A stretch of DNA of 7,344 bases from the NCBI GenBank assembly GCA_964495465.1, contig CAZBWE010000104.1:1-7344 (forward strand), written 5' to 3'. Shown piece after piece: positions 1 to 6,013 of the stretch. Both the position numbers and the translations under genes were made by a program. Below the pieces are notes generated by a model, which worked only from the letters and a program-made list of their open reading frames with translations, was not told the origin of the DNA and searched no databases. The stretch is from CAZBWE01 sp964495465. Its GTDB lineage: Bacteria > Planctomycetota > Phycisphaerae > Sedimentisphaerales > Anaerobacaceae. Within the stretch, counting starts at the first letter, position 1; the number at the start of each line of letters is the position of its first letter.

Positions 1-102
1 GAAATGCTTGGCAGGAAAGTCGATTTACGGACACCTGAAGATTTAAGCCGGTATTTTCGTGACGAGGTTGTAAAAAATGCCAGAATTCAGTATCAGTCCT
101 GA
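1..102 (+). CDS. MntA-type nucleotidyltransferase (antitoxin), C-terminal fragment
   Basis: This is an open frame entering from the left edge and ending at TGA 100-102; only the last 33 residues are present. The visible part runs LGRKVDLRTPEDL, then RDEVVKNARIQYQS. It fits the C-terminal end of minimal nucleotidyltransferases of the MNT family, where a '(L)GRKVDLVTP' strand is followed by a short helix containing 'R..I...A'. The catalytic GSxxxG...DxD motif would lie upstream, outside the window. In known MntA-HepT pairs this protein is the antitoxin and adds AMP groups to a tyrosine of the HEPN partner. The stop codon overlaps the start of the next gene by 26 bp, which implies translational coupling and supports the pairing. 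The family call rests on a short tail plus the neighbour, so it is good but not certain. Confidence 0.75.
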   Translation, partial: EMLGRKVDLRTPEDLSRYFRDEVVKNARIQYQS

Positions 103-430
103 AGACAAAGTGAGGATGCGGCACATGCTGGATGCAGCGACCGAAATCCAGCAGTATGTGCAATCTTCAACACGCGAAGATTTAAACCGCGACCGCAAGC
201 TGGTTCATTCGCTCGTTCGTCTTTTTGAAATCATCGGAGAGGCCGCGGCCCAAGTGTCAGAGGAACTTCGCGACAACGTTCCCGAGATTCCTTGGCCTGT
301 CTTGATTGGTATGAGAAACCGGCTTATCCATGCCTACTTTTCCATCAACCTAAATGTTGTGTGGAGTACCTCAATAGAAGATATCCCATTTCTTATTACG
401 GAGTTGAAGAGACTTCTTGGTGGAAACTGA
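77..430 (+). CDS. HepT-like HEPN-domain ribonuclease toxin (DUF86 family)
   Basis: This is a 117-residue, all-helical protein of the usual length for DUF86/HepT. The diagnostic HEPN motif R-x4-H-x-Y is intact as R80-NRLI-H85-A-Y87, within GMRNRLIHAY. In this family R and H form the ribonuclease site at the dimer interface, and Y is the residue adenylylated by the MntA antitoxin. An upstream helix with LVRLFEIIGEAAAQVS (about 46-61) and the following NLNVVWSTSIEDIP stretch match the family pattern. The start at 77 is supported by GAGG at 64-67, nine bases upstream. The reading frame begins inside the last codons of the upstream nucleotidyltransferase, the standard toxin-antitoxin arrangement. 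Function as an RNase toxin neutralised by its neighbour is inferred from the family. No residue loss suggests inactivation. Confidence 0.9.
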   Translation: MPEFSISPEDKVRMRHMLDAATEIQQYVQSSTREDLNRDRKLVHSLVRLFEIIGEAAAQVSEELRDNVPEIPWPVLIGMRNRLIHAYFSINLNVVWSTSIEDIPFLITELKRLLGGN

Positions 431-494
431 GAATATAGATTTCCTAATACAAAAAATGACTTTGCACCTTTGAAAAGAGTGGAGTAAGTGTGTA

Positions 495-905
495 ATGAAA
501 ATCATTCAGAAGGATTTCAATATAAGCACTAAAAAACGTAGCGAGTTGATAGATATCACAGGCCGGGTCGCTTCGGTGGTCAGCCAGTCGGATATAACCA
601 ACGGCGATGTGATTGTCTATTGCCCTCATACAACAGCAGCGATTACCATAAATGAAAACGCAGATCCATCTGTAATCCACGATTTACTTTTGACGTTGGA
701 AGAGTTGATACCTCATCACCGGCCGGGTTATAAGCATTTCGAAGGCAATTCCGATTCTCATTGTAAAAGCTCTCTCATCGGCTGCAGCGAGCAGATACTG
801 ATAAGAGATAAGACGCTTTTGCTCGGAACCTGGCAGGGCATTTTTTTCTGTGAATTTGACGGCCCCCGCAGCAGGACTATCTTCGTGCAGGTCCGTGGTG
901 AGTAA
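495..905 (+). CDS. yjbQ: YjbQ/UPF0047 family protein
   Basis: This 136-residue protein has the usual YjbQ length (about 130-140). Family signatures appear in order: CPHTTAAI at 43-50, E54 in the INENADP stretch, H81, the GNSDSH block at 84-89, GTWQGIF at 111-117 and CEFDGPRSR at 119-127. These conserved His, Asp and Glu residues are thought to line a metal or phosphate site in the trimer. The family is often annotated 'secondary thiamine-phosphate synthase enzyme' because YjbQ can weakly complement thiE mutants; its true physiological role is unsettled. The start is supported by GGAG at 481-484, ten bases before ATG. The gene sits 64 bp after the HEPN gene and 25 bp before the TTG start option of the transporter, so co-transcription with the latter is possible. 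No thiamine gene or complete TPP riboswitch is visible nearby. Confidence 0.93.
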   Translation: MKIIQKDFNISTKKRSELIDITGRVASVVSQSDITNGDVIVYCPHTTAAITINENADPSVIHDLLLTLEELIPHHRPGYKHFEGNSDSHCKSSLIGCSEQILIRDKTLLLGTWQGIFFCEFDGPRSRTIFVQVRGE

Positions 906-942
906 CTTCACATCACCAAACGGCTAATGCTTGATTTCGGCA

Positions 943-2142
943 ATGAGAGATAAACCAGAGAAAACACTTACTGGCAATGTTATCCTGCTTGGCGTTGTTA
1001 GTTTTCTCAACGACCTAAGCAGCGAGATGATAATGCCGATTCTGCCGATGTTTCTGCAATCGCTGGGCGGTACCGGCTGGATTGTCGGGCTGGTAGGAGG
1101 ATTGAGAGACAGCATATCGAGCATCCTGAAGGTTGTGTGCGGCTACTGGTCTGACAGGGCTGGCAAACGAAAAGTGTTTGTCTATACAGGGTATGCGACC
1201 TCAACCGTTTTTAAGCTGCTGCTTGGGTTTTCGCGGATTTGGCCCAGCGTGGTGGTGTTTTCGGTCTTGGAAAGAGTGGGAAAAGGACTGAGAACGGCTG
1301 CCAGAGACGCAATAATAGCAGACTCAATGGCTACCCAGCGGGGTAGAGGATTTGGAATTCACAGAACCCTTGATACTTCTGGAGCAATTTTAGGTTCGGT
1401 AACGGCGTTTTTGCTTTTCTGGTTTTTCCACTTTGATTTCAAGGCCATCATTTTCATAGCAGCGGTGCTCGGTTTTGTGTCGCTGGTTCCGTTGCGCTTT
1501 GTGCAGGAAGTAAGTTCCAGGCCGCAGGACATAACGCCGAAAATGGGCATAAAGGCATTTTCTCGACCGCTAAAGTTCTTTATTCTGATTTCCGGCGTGT
1601 TTGCCTTAGGAAACTTCGGCTATATGTTTTTTGTCCTGCGGGCACAGCAGTTTTTCACAGGTAAATTGTCAATAGCTGCACCGATTCTTTTGTATGTATT
1701 ATTCAACATTTTTTACAGTGCTCTTGCGGCACCTTTCGGGATCGTTTCAGATAAAATAGGCAAAGAAAAAGTTATCATTTTCGGTTATCTTGCGTTTTCG
1801 GCAACCTGTTTTGGTTTTGCAATTTCTGATTCGCTGCCAGCTTTTATTGGATTATTCGGACTTTACGGGGTAATGTTTGCCGCGATTGACGGCAATCAAC
1901 GTGCCTTTGTGGCTGATTTGGCACAACAGCAGTTTAAGGCAACGGCTCTGGGGACGTATCACACTTTTACAGGTTTATTAGCTCTACCTGCCGGGTTAGT
2001 TGCCGGGTTTCTCTGGGATACAGTTGCTCCGGTAGCAACATTTATCTATGGTGGCTCGCTGGGACTTATTTCTATGCTTCTTTTTGTGTTTTCAGCCAAG
2101 CAGTTTGGGCTGCGTCTATCTGCTTCTAATCAATCATCTTAA
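943..2142 (+). CDS. MFS transporter, 12-TM type (MJ1317-like)
   Basis: This is an inner-membrane major facilitator protein of about 400 residues, close to the family norm. Counting from the alternative TTG start at 931, the first membrane segment is GNVILLGVVSFLNDLSSEM. Motif A follows as G71-YWS-D75-R-A-G-K-R, then ERVGKGLRTAARDA (114-127) and RGFGIHRTLDTSGAILG (139-155). The second half repeats motif A as FGIVSDKIGKEK (269-280) and carries DGNQRAFVADL (320-330). The R-x-D-A and G-x-x-R-x-x-D blocks are typical of the MFS subgroup around MJ1317. The substrate cannot be predicted. Start choice is uncertain: neither ATG 943 nor TTG 931 has a clear ribosome binding site, and I prefer ATG. The gap after yjbQ is short, so the two may share a transcript. 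Confidence 0.9.
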   Translation: MRDKPEKTLTGNVILLGVVSFLNDLSSEMIMPILPMFLQSLGGTGWIVGLVGGLRDSISSILKVVCGYWSDRAGKRKVFVYTGYATSTVFKLLLGFSRIWPSVVVFSVLERVGKGLRTAARDAIIADSMATQRGRGFGIHRTLDTSGAILGSVTAFLLFWFFHFDFKAIIFIAAVLGFVSLVPLRFVQEVSSRPQDITPKMGIKAFSRPLKFFILISGVFALGNFGYMFFVLRAQQFFTGKLSIAAPILLYVLFNIFYSALAAPFGIVSDKIGKEKVIIFGYLAFSATCFGFAISDSLPAFIGLFGLYGVMFAAIDGNQRAFVADLAQQQFKATALGTYHTFTGLLALPAGLVAGFLWDTVAPVATFIYGGSLGLISMLLFVFSAKQFGLRLSASNQSS

Positions 2143-2224
2143 CAGGCGATGGTCGAGCAACGGATGCCGGCTTCGAGGAGCTGAAGTCAGCGTGGTAAAG
2201 CAATCTTAAAGATAGTATGCGCAT

Positions 2225-2284
2225 AAAAAAGGCGAGGTGGTGGGACCGGCTGGGGGGGAGACCGGCATTCCACACTGCCTCGCC
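2225..2284 (-). terminator. Rho-independent terminator on minus strand
   Basis: Read on the minus strand, a hairpin runs from 2284 to 2231 and is followed directly by six T (2230-2225). The outer stem pairs GGCGAGG with CCTCGCC (7 bp, 2278-2284 with 2231-2237). An inner stem GTGG/CCAC and a CCGG/CCGG helix (2246-2249 with 2262-2265) extend it. The apical loop is rich in C on this strand (seven in a row, complement of 2252-2258). On the plus strand the hairpin is followed by GAGGTTC, not a T run, so it would not terminate the MFS transcript by the intrinsic mechanism. One inner pair is G-U on plus but A-C on minus, a small point against minus-strand folding. Confidence 0.6.
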
Positions 2285-2333
2285 GAGGTTCTTAAAGCCA
2301 TCAGAAAAACACTATCTCAATTTTAGGGAACAT
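2225..2333 (-). ncRNA. Candidate small RNA, minus strand
   Basis: This is a predicted transcript of roughly 109 nt starting near 2333 and ending at the T run 2230-2225. It is bounded by a sigma70-like promoter upstream and an intrinsic terminator downstream, with no credible open reading frame between them. Its 3' half is a long hairpin whose apical loop contains seven C flanked by UCU and AG. Such a loop could pair with G-rich Shine-Dalgarno regions, as C-loop small RNAs do in other bacteria (inference). I checked it against the bacterial SRP RNA and 6S RNA patterns that I know and it matches neither: the SRP GGAA tetraloop and AGCA motif are absent. No Rfam family is recognised. The same DNA could instead be merely a terminator for longer minus-strand transcription. 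Confidence 0.4.
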
Positions 2334-2893
2334 TTCACAAGACTAATTTTACCCTGAAAAGCTGTCAACTCAAAAATCAAAAAATCCCTTCAGAGAACGC
2401 ATCCCCTATTCATCTTTGGTATATTTATTGTATAAGATTCGGCATCAAAATGCAAGTCAAAAATCACTCTTTTTAACTTTTTTTTCAGCCATATTAACAT
2501 CCGGCGAACAGCCACAAAATGCAGTGATTCGGCTGTTTGTGCACATTAAAATAAACTATCCGCCCATAAGCTTGACAATCCTCAATTACCACAGTTTTTC
2601 AAAGATGAGACTATTAAGTATCTATATCGTCCTAAAATAACTGCTACCATTAAACTATTCATTAGAAAATCTGATACAGCAGGAGATTTTATAGTTGTGT
2701 CTATCTTATAATCTGCCAAAAGTGTTCCGCCGAATCCGCACCGTATTTTGTAGATGATGAGCATATTCGGCCCATCAAAATTTTTGGTGTTGGCTATTTT
2801 TATACTGGCAAAAAATATTGTAAATTGGTATTCTAATCTGTCCTGGTTCTATGATAGTCTGAATATTCAGTTTTTATTCCCGGCTGTTGCTTT
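2285..2893. other. AT-rich intergenic region without a convincing protein gene
   Basis: About 600 bases rich in A and T with short homopolymer runs lie between the hairpin and the yggS gene. Short frames exist on both strands (for example plus 2416-2640 and minus 2582-2764), but their translations are low-complexity, lack recognisable motifs and have no ribosome binding site. The left part holds the minus-strand promoter described separately. Two copies of ATTCGGC followed by ATCAAAAT occur at 2437-2451 and 2765-2781 (the latter with two extra C), and an inverted GCCGAAT lies at 2729-2735. The yggS promoter must lie in the right part; TATACT near 2800 is a possible -10 without a clear -35. 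Confidence 0.5.
2340..2368 (-). promoter_or_regulatory. Sigma70-like promoter for minus-strand RNA
   Basis: On the minus strand a perfect -35 TTGACA (2368-2363) is followed by a 17-bp spacer and TAGTCT (2345-2340), which keeps T1, A2 and T6 of the -10 consensus. Transcription would start near 2333 and reach the terminator at 2225. A second, weaker minus-strand candidate lies upstream, with TTGACT (2460-2455) and a TATACA box about 20 bp further on. Confidence 0.4.
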
Positions 2894-3619
2894 ATGGCAA
2901 AAATATCCGAAAGAATAGAGTCCGTGAAAGACGCCATTAATTCCGCCTGCGCCCGCAGCGACAGAGACCCTGCAGAAATAAAGCTCGTAATCGTAACCAA
3001 ATCGGCTGATTTTGCAGCCATAAAAGAAGTCATCAAGCTGGGCTTCATCGAGCTCGGCGAAAACAGGGTTCAACAATTGAAAAAGGTATCCGCTCAGGTA
3101 GATGAGTTTTTACTAAAAAAGGAGGGTGATTCGGTCCGACACAATTGCCGGATCAACTGGCATATGCTCGGGCATCTGCAGCGTAACAAGGTCCGCCAGG
3201 TCCTGCCATTAACTTCCCTGATACACTCGGTTGATACCCTGCGACTGGCAGAGGAAATAAACATTTCAGCAGCAAAGCTGAACTTAATCCCGAAGATACT
3301 TTTGCAGGTCAATACATCGAATGAACCGCAAAAATACGGCGTTCCCGTAGGCGCAGCAATCCATCTGGCTGAGCAAATAGAAACACTGCCGAATCTAAAA
3401 CTCGTCGGCCTGATGACAATGGCACCGCTAACGCATAACAAAGACGCGGTTCGGTCCTGCTTTATCCGGGCAAGAGAGCTGTTTATTGAAATGCGCGGAG
3501 AAAAGATTGTCGGCCAGCAGTTTACCGAGCTCAGTATGGGTATGAGCTCAGACTATGAAGTCGCCGTTGAGCAGGGAGCGACCATCCTGCGCATCGGTTC
3601 AGCTATCTTCGCCGGGTGA
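2894..3619 (+). CDS. yggS: YggS/PLPBP-type pyridoxal-phosphate homeostasis protein
   Basis: This 241-residue protein is slightly longer than the usual 225-235. It has the fold-type III (alanine-racemase-like TIM barrel) YggS signature throughout: LVIVTK with the PLP-binding lysine at K36, GENRVQ at 55-60, WHMLGHLQRNK at 89-99, HSVDTLRLA at 111-119, LLQVNTSNEPQKYG at 136-149, GLMTMAP at 172-178, and LSMGMSSDYEVAVEQGATILRIG at 213-235. The SMGMSSD and R-x-G residues bind the cofactor phosphate in known members. The protein binds PLP without a known catalytic reaction and keeps free PLP and amino/keto-acid pools balanced in the cytosol. The extra length sits between GENRVQ and WHMLGH, about ten residues more than in the E. 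coli protein. ATG 2894 has no obvious Shine-Dalgarno. No proC or yggT neighbour is present, so the gene appears to stand alone. Confidence 0.95.
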   Translation: MAKISERIESVKDAINSACARSDRDPAEIKLVIVTKSADFAAIKEVIKLGFIELGENRVQQLKKVSAQVDEFLLKKEGDSVRHNCRINWHMLGHLQRNKVRQVLPLTSLIHSVDTLRLAEEINISAAKLNLIPKILLQVNTSNEPQKYGVPVGAAIHLAEQIETLPNLKLVGLMTMAPLTHNKDAVRSCFIRARELFIEMRGEKIVGQQFTELSMGMSSDYEVAVEQGATILRIGSAIFAG

Positions 3620-3808
3620 AAAACCGCAAATATAAGCGGTAACCCCGTTTAGGCACGACCGGCGAACTGCGAAATATTATTCCCGCAATACCAGAAAAAC
3701 ACAACAAAAATGCAAAGTAGCATACCTAACAAGCCGAAATTAGCTTATGGATTGCAAATCATCATTGGGCTAAATACCAACGAATGAACGCTGGTTGTCA
3801 GAAATAGT

Positions 3809-3828
3809 GGGTACTTGCTGAGAGTCCC
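3809..3828 (+). promoter_or_regulatory. Small hairpin just upstream of phosphatase start
   Basis: GGG(T)ACT (3809-3815, with T3812 bulged) can pair with AGTCCC (3823-3828) around a 7-nt loop. The hairpin ends 17 bases before ATG 3846. It is short and could be chance. The rest of the 226-bp gap after yggS shows no clear promoter or terminator on the plus strand. Confidence 0.2.
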
Positions 3829-3845
3829 ATAAAAAAGTTTTCATT

Positions 3846-5120
3846 ATGGGCAACACAGAACTACAAAATTCAACGGAATTGTTAGCAAGCTTCACAGACG
3901 TTGTGTATCTATCAGACAGGATACAGCTGCCTTCTGAAATAAAGCGACTTTTCAAAGACAAGAGACTCTCCTGCAAAATAATACCTATAGACAAATTTGC
4001 CGGGTTACGCGGCCGATTTGATTTGATTGGAACGGTAATTATCGATACAAACGAGCTGGACATATCGCAGCAACAAAAGCTGGCTCGAATCATTGAATCG
4101 CTCGAAATAGAAAATATCGGTGTGATTTTGCTCACCGACCGTGTGAACGTTCCCGTCAAAAGTTTTTCTTTGGCGCCTACTGAAACCAGTTTTTCTATGA
4201 CCAGCACAATGAAATCAATCTCCATCGATGAATTGTGGGTCAGAATCGGCGTCAATCTTGCATATCGCAAAAAAAGTTTCGGAATTGCGGTCAAGCCCGC
4301 AATTCCCCCGAACCAGTTACATAAAACTCACAAAAATAAGCTGTCGGAACAGCTCAGCTTGACCGGCGCTATGGTCGATAACCTGGCAGAGCAGCTCCGT
4401 TTAGCCGGGCTTGTGCAGCAGGATTTTCTCCCCTCCGCGCTGCCCAATACGGATGAAGTACAATGGGCTGCCGCCTTTTTGCCGGCCGAGTGGGTATCAG
4501 GAGATATTTACAATATTGTCCGCATCGATGAGCAGCACATCGGCTTCTACGTAGCTGACGTCGTCGGCCACGGAATACCTGCAGCACTTTTGACGATTTT
4601 CCTGAAGCAGTCTCTGGTTATGCGGGAGACGCTTGACAGCAATTACCGCGTGTTCGCACCGGCGGAGGTTGTAAAAAACCTTAATTTACGAATGGCTGCC
4701 CAGAAACTCTCCGGTTATCAGTTTGCTACCTGTTGTTATTGCCTCTTAAATACAAAAACACTCCAGCTAACCTATGCTCGCGCCGGACACCCCTATCCGA
4801 TTCTTATCAAGACCGGACAGCAGCCGGAACAACTGGAAATTCGGGGTTCACTATTAGGGATTTTTAAGCAAGCCGAATATATCCAGCAGACCGTTCAGCT
4901 CGAAAAAGGGGATAAGCTGTTGTTATATTCAGACGGAGCAGAACCATTCATAGGCAGCTTCAACGACTTAACCGGCTTCAATTTCCACGAGAAATTTTAT
5001 CAAATCAAAGATTTGGCCATTGTCGAAATGATGGATAAACTCAACGAGTGTGCACAGAACCAAAATATCGACCCATCCGAAGTTGACGATATTACGATGG
5101 TCGGCCTTGAAATCCTGTAG
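3846..5120 (+). CDS. SpoIIE/RsbU-type PP2C serine phosphatase with receiver-like N-terminus
   Basis: This is a 424-residue cytosolic signalling protein. Residues about 15-142 resemble a response-regulator receiver: strand VVYLSD (D24), strand TVIID with candidate phospho-Asp D67, VILLT (T97) and a K123 followed by an SIDELWVRI helix. An amphipathic linker (about 165-200) ends in LVQQDFLPSALP, the usual entry to the catalytic domain. The phosphatase domain shows the conserved metal-binding acids: SGD (D220), ADVVGHGIPAALL (D238), ARAGHPYP, LLLYSDG (D363) and VDDITM (D414/D415). The common GGD is SGD here, but its Asp is kept, so the enzyme should be active. Family members dephosphorylate anti-sigma-factor antagonists of the SpoIIAA/RsbV type; no such partner or sigma factor is in the window. 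The ATG has no Shine-Dalgarno; an in-frame stop at 3819-3821 limits upstream extension. Confidence 0.88.
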   Translation: MGNTELQNSTELLASFTDVVYLSDRIQLPSEIKRLFKDKRLSCKIIPIDKFAGLRGRFDLIGTVIIDTNELDISQQQKLARIIESLEIENIGVILLTDRVNVPVKSFSLAPTETSFSMTSTMKSISIDELWVRIGVNLAYRKKSFGIAVKPAIPPNQLHKTHKNKLSEQLSLTGAMVDNLAEQLRLAGLVQQDFLPSALPNTDEVQWAAAFLPAEWVSGDIYNIVRIDEQHIGFYVADVVGHGIPAALLTIFLKQSLVMRETLDSNYRVFAPAEVVKNLNLRMAAQKLSGYQFATCCYCLLNTKTLQLTYARAGHPYPILIKTGQQPEQLEIRGSLLGIFKQAEYIQQTVQLEKGDKLLLYSDGAEPFIGSFNDLTGFNFHEKFYQIKDLAIVEMMDKLNECAQNQNIDPSEVDDITMVGLEIL

Positions 5121-5254
5121 TCAGCCTATATCCTCACCCTGTAACATCCTGCAGGGCACCAAGCACGCCTTTTTGTAGCGAAAAACAAGGTATAAGACAA
5201 CTCCTGATGGTTTTCGACGGCTGCCGACCGGCTCCCTGCCTTTTAGGAAATTGC

Positions 5255-5282
5255 TTGCAAAAACACCCCTTTAAGTTATACT
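5255..5282 (+). promoter_or_regulatory. Candidate accB promoter
   Basis: TTGCAA (5255-5260), a 16-bp spacer and TATACT (5277-5282) form a reasonable sigma70-like promoter, with a good -10 and a moderate -35. Transcription would start near 5289, giving a leader of about 100 nt before the accB ATG and placing the 12-bp stem-loop at the extreme 5' end. This argues that the coding region does not begin at the in-frame ATG 5207. Confidence 0.4.
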
Positions 5283-5290
5283 TAACTCTT

Positions 5291-5325
5291 CAAGAGCACA
5301 AGGACATTTATGACTTGTGCTCTTG
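5291..5325 (+). promoter_or_regulatory. Perfect 12-bp stem-loop in accB leader (terminator-like or operator)
   Basis: CAAGAGCACAAG (5291-5302) and CTTGTGCTCTTG (5314-5325) are exact reverse complements separated by 11 bases. The sequence after it, TGGCTTTTGTTCTCTTG, is T-rich but has no uninterrupted run, so it is only a weak intrinsic terminator. It could end the phosphatase transcript, act as an attenuator or stabilising 5' hairpin for accB mRNA, or be a protein operator overlapping the start site. It does not resemble the BirA operator (TTGTAAACC with N15 and its inverse). Confidence 0.55.
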
Positions 5326-5392
5326 TGGCTTTTGTTCTCTTGTTTGTGCAGAGGCACAGCCGGAGTCCCAATTAGTGAGAAAGGATACGCAA

Positions 5393-5872
5393 ATGGCGGA
5401 AAAAGATACCGATTTGCAGAAAATAAAAGAGCTCATCGAAATAATGAAGCAAAATGAGCTTCTCGAAGTTGAAATTAAACATGGCGACGACAAGATTTTT
5501 CTGAAGCGTTCCGGGCCTTACCCTCCTGTCGGCGAAACCGTAACCGCTATGCCGATGCACGGGCCCGTGTCCCAGGTCCCAGCCGCGGAAAGTACCAAGA
5601 TAAGCCAACCTTCGGCTGCACAACAACAGAAGCTGGTAGAGATAAAATCGCCGATCGTCGGCACTTTCTATGCGACACCAAGCCCCGATTCAGAACCTCA
5701 CGTTGAAATCGGCTCACACGTTAATCCGCAGACGGTCGTTTGTATAATCGAGGCAATGAAGGTGATGAACGAGATAAAGGCCGAAACAAGCGGCACAATT
5801 GCTGAAATCCTGGTGACCAATGGCCAGGCGGTCGAATATGGGCAGGTCCTTTTTAAGGTCAGGCCGGAATAA
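5393..5872 (+). CDS. accB: Acetyl-CoA carboxylase biotin carboxyl carrier protein
   Basis: This 159-residue BCCP is almost exactly the usual bacterial length. It carries the biotin group between biotin carboxylase and carboxyltransferase in acetyl-CoA carboxylase, the committed step of fatty-acid synthesis. The N-terminal helical part (1-40, DLQKIKELIEIMKQNELLEVEI...KIFLKR) matches the AccB N-domain that contacts AccC. A Pro/Ala/Gln-rich flexible linker spans about 41-80. The biotinyl domain follows with SPIVGTFYATPSPDSEPHVEIG (86-107), which includes the 'thumb' loop typical of AccB, and EAMKVMNEIKA with biotinylated K123. ATG 5393 is chosen because AAGGA lies seven bases upstream. The in-frame ATG 5207 would add 62 residues without similarity, translated through the leader hairpin and putative promoter. 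accC follows after 141 bp. Confidence 0.96.
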   Translation: MAEKDTDLQKIKELIEIMKQNELLEVEIKHGDDKIFLKRSGPYPPVGETVTAMPMHGPVSQVPAAESTKISQPSAAQQQKLVEIKSPIVGTFYATPSPDSEPHVEIGSHVNPQTVVCIIEAMKVMNEIKAETSGTIAEILVTNGQAVEYGQVLFKVRPE

Positions 5873-5911
5873 TTCGCTGTGTGTCGTGCGTGAAAAGTAT
5901 AATAGCCGCTC

Positions 5912-5990
5912 TGTCATTCTGAACAGAGCACAGCGAAGTGAAGAATCTTTTATCCGCCAGCCGGATTTTTCGCTGGCGCTCAAAATGACA
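5912..5990. repeat. Palindromic dispersed repeat between accB and accC
   Basis: This is a 79-bp element with inverted ends TGTCATTCTGA (5912-5922) and TCAAAATGACA (5980-5990), pairing with one mismatch. It has an inner perfect 7-bp stem CGCCAGC/GCTGGCG (5955-5961 with 5972-5978). The left half contains AGCGAAGTGAAGAATCTTTT. This pattern, 'GTCATTCTGA..AGCGAAG.GAAGAATCT..', is a widely seen repeat that is often mistranslated as small proteins with VILNRAQRSEESF or its antisense. Both spurious frames exist here (plus 5820-6032, minus 5714-5995). It carries no protein and resembles a non-autonomous palindromic unit. It lies inside a presumed operon, so its RNA hairpin would be transcribed. Confidence 0.75.
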
Positions 5991-6013
5991 AACACAATAC
6001 GAGATACGAGAAT

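Noticed and set aside
2225..2333. Bacterial SRP (4.5S) or 6S RNA
   Set aside because: The size fits SRP RNA, but the conserved GGAA tetraloop and AGCA internal-loop motif are absent, and the structure lacks the large central bubble of 6S RNA.
2416..2640. Plus-strand frame of 74 codons in the AT-rich gap
   Set aside because: Low-complexity translation, no ribosome binding site, and it overlaps the minus-strand promoter region; not supported as a gene.
3619..3680. Minus-strand CCTAAACGGGGTTACCG, reminiscent of the 3' part of a c-di-GMP-I riboswitch, followed by a 5-bp stem and four T
   Set aside because: The 5' half of the aptamer (CACGCACAGGGCAAACC-like) is missing, the terminator stem is only 5 bp, and it would face into yggS on the wrong strand with no downstream gene.
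3816..3828. TGCTGAGA resembling the CUGAGA core of a TPP riboswitch
   Set aside because: The required second half (ACCUGAUC...GGxUAAUxCCAGCGUAGG) is absent before the ATG, and the downstream gene is a phosphatase, not a thiamine gene.
3770..4294. 174-residue open frame on the minus strand
   Set aside because: Antisense to the phosphatase N-terminus, serine-rich, with no motif; a shadow frame.
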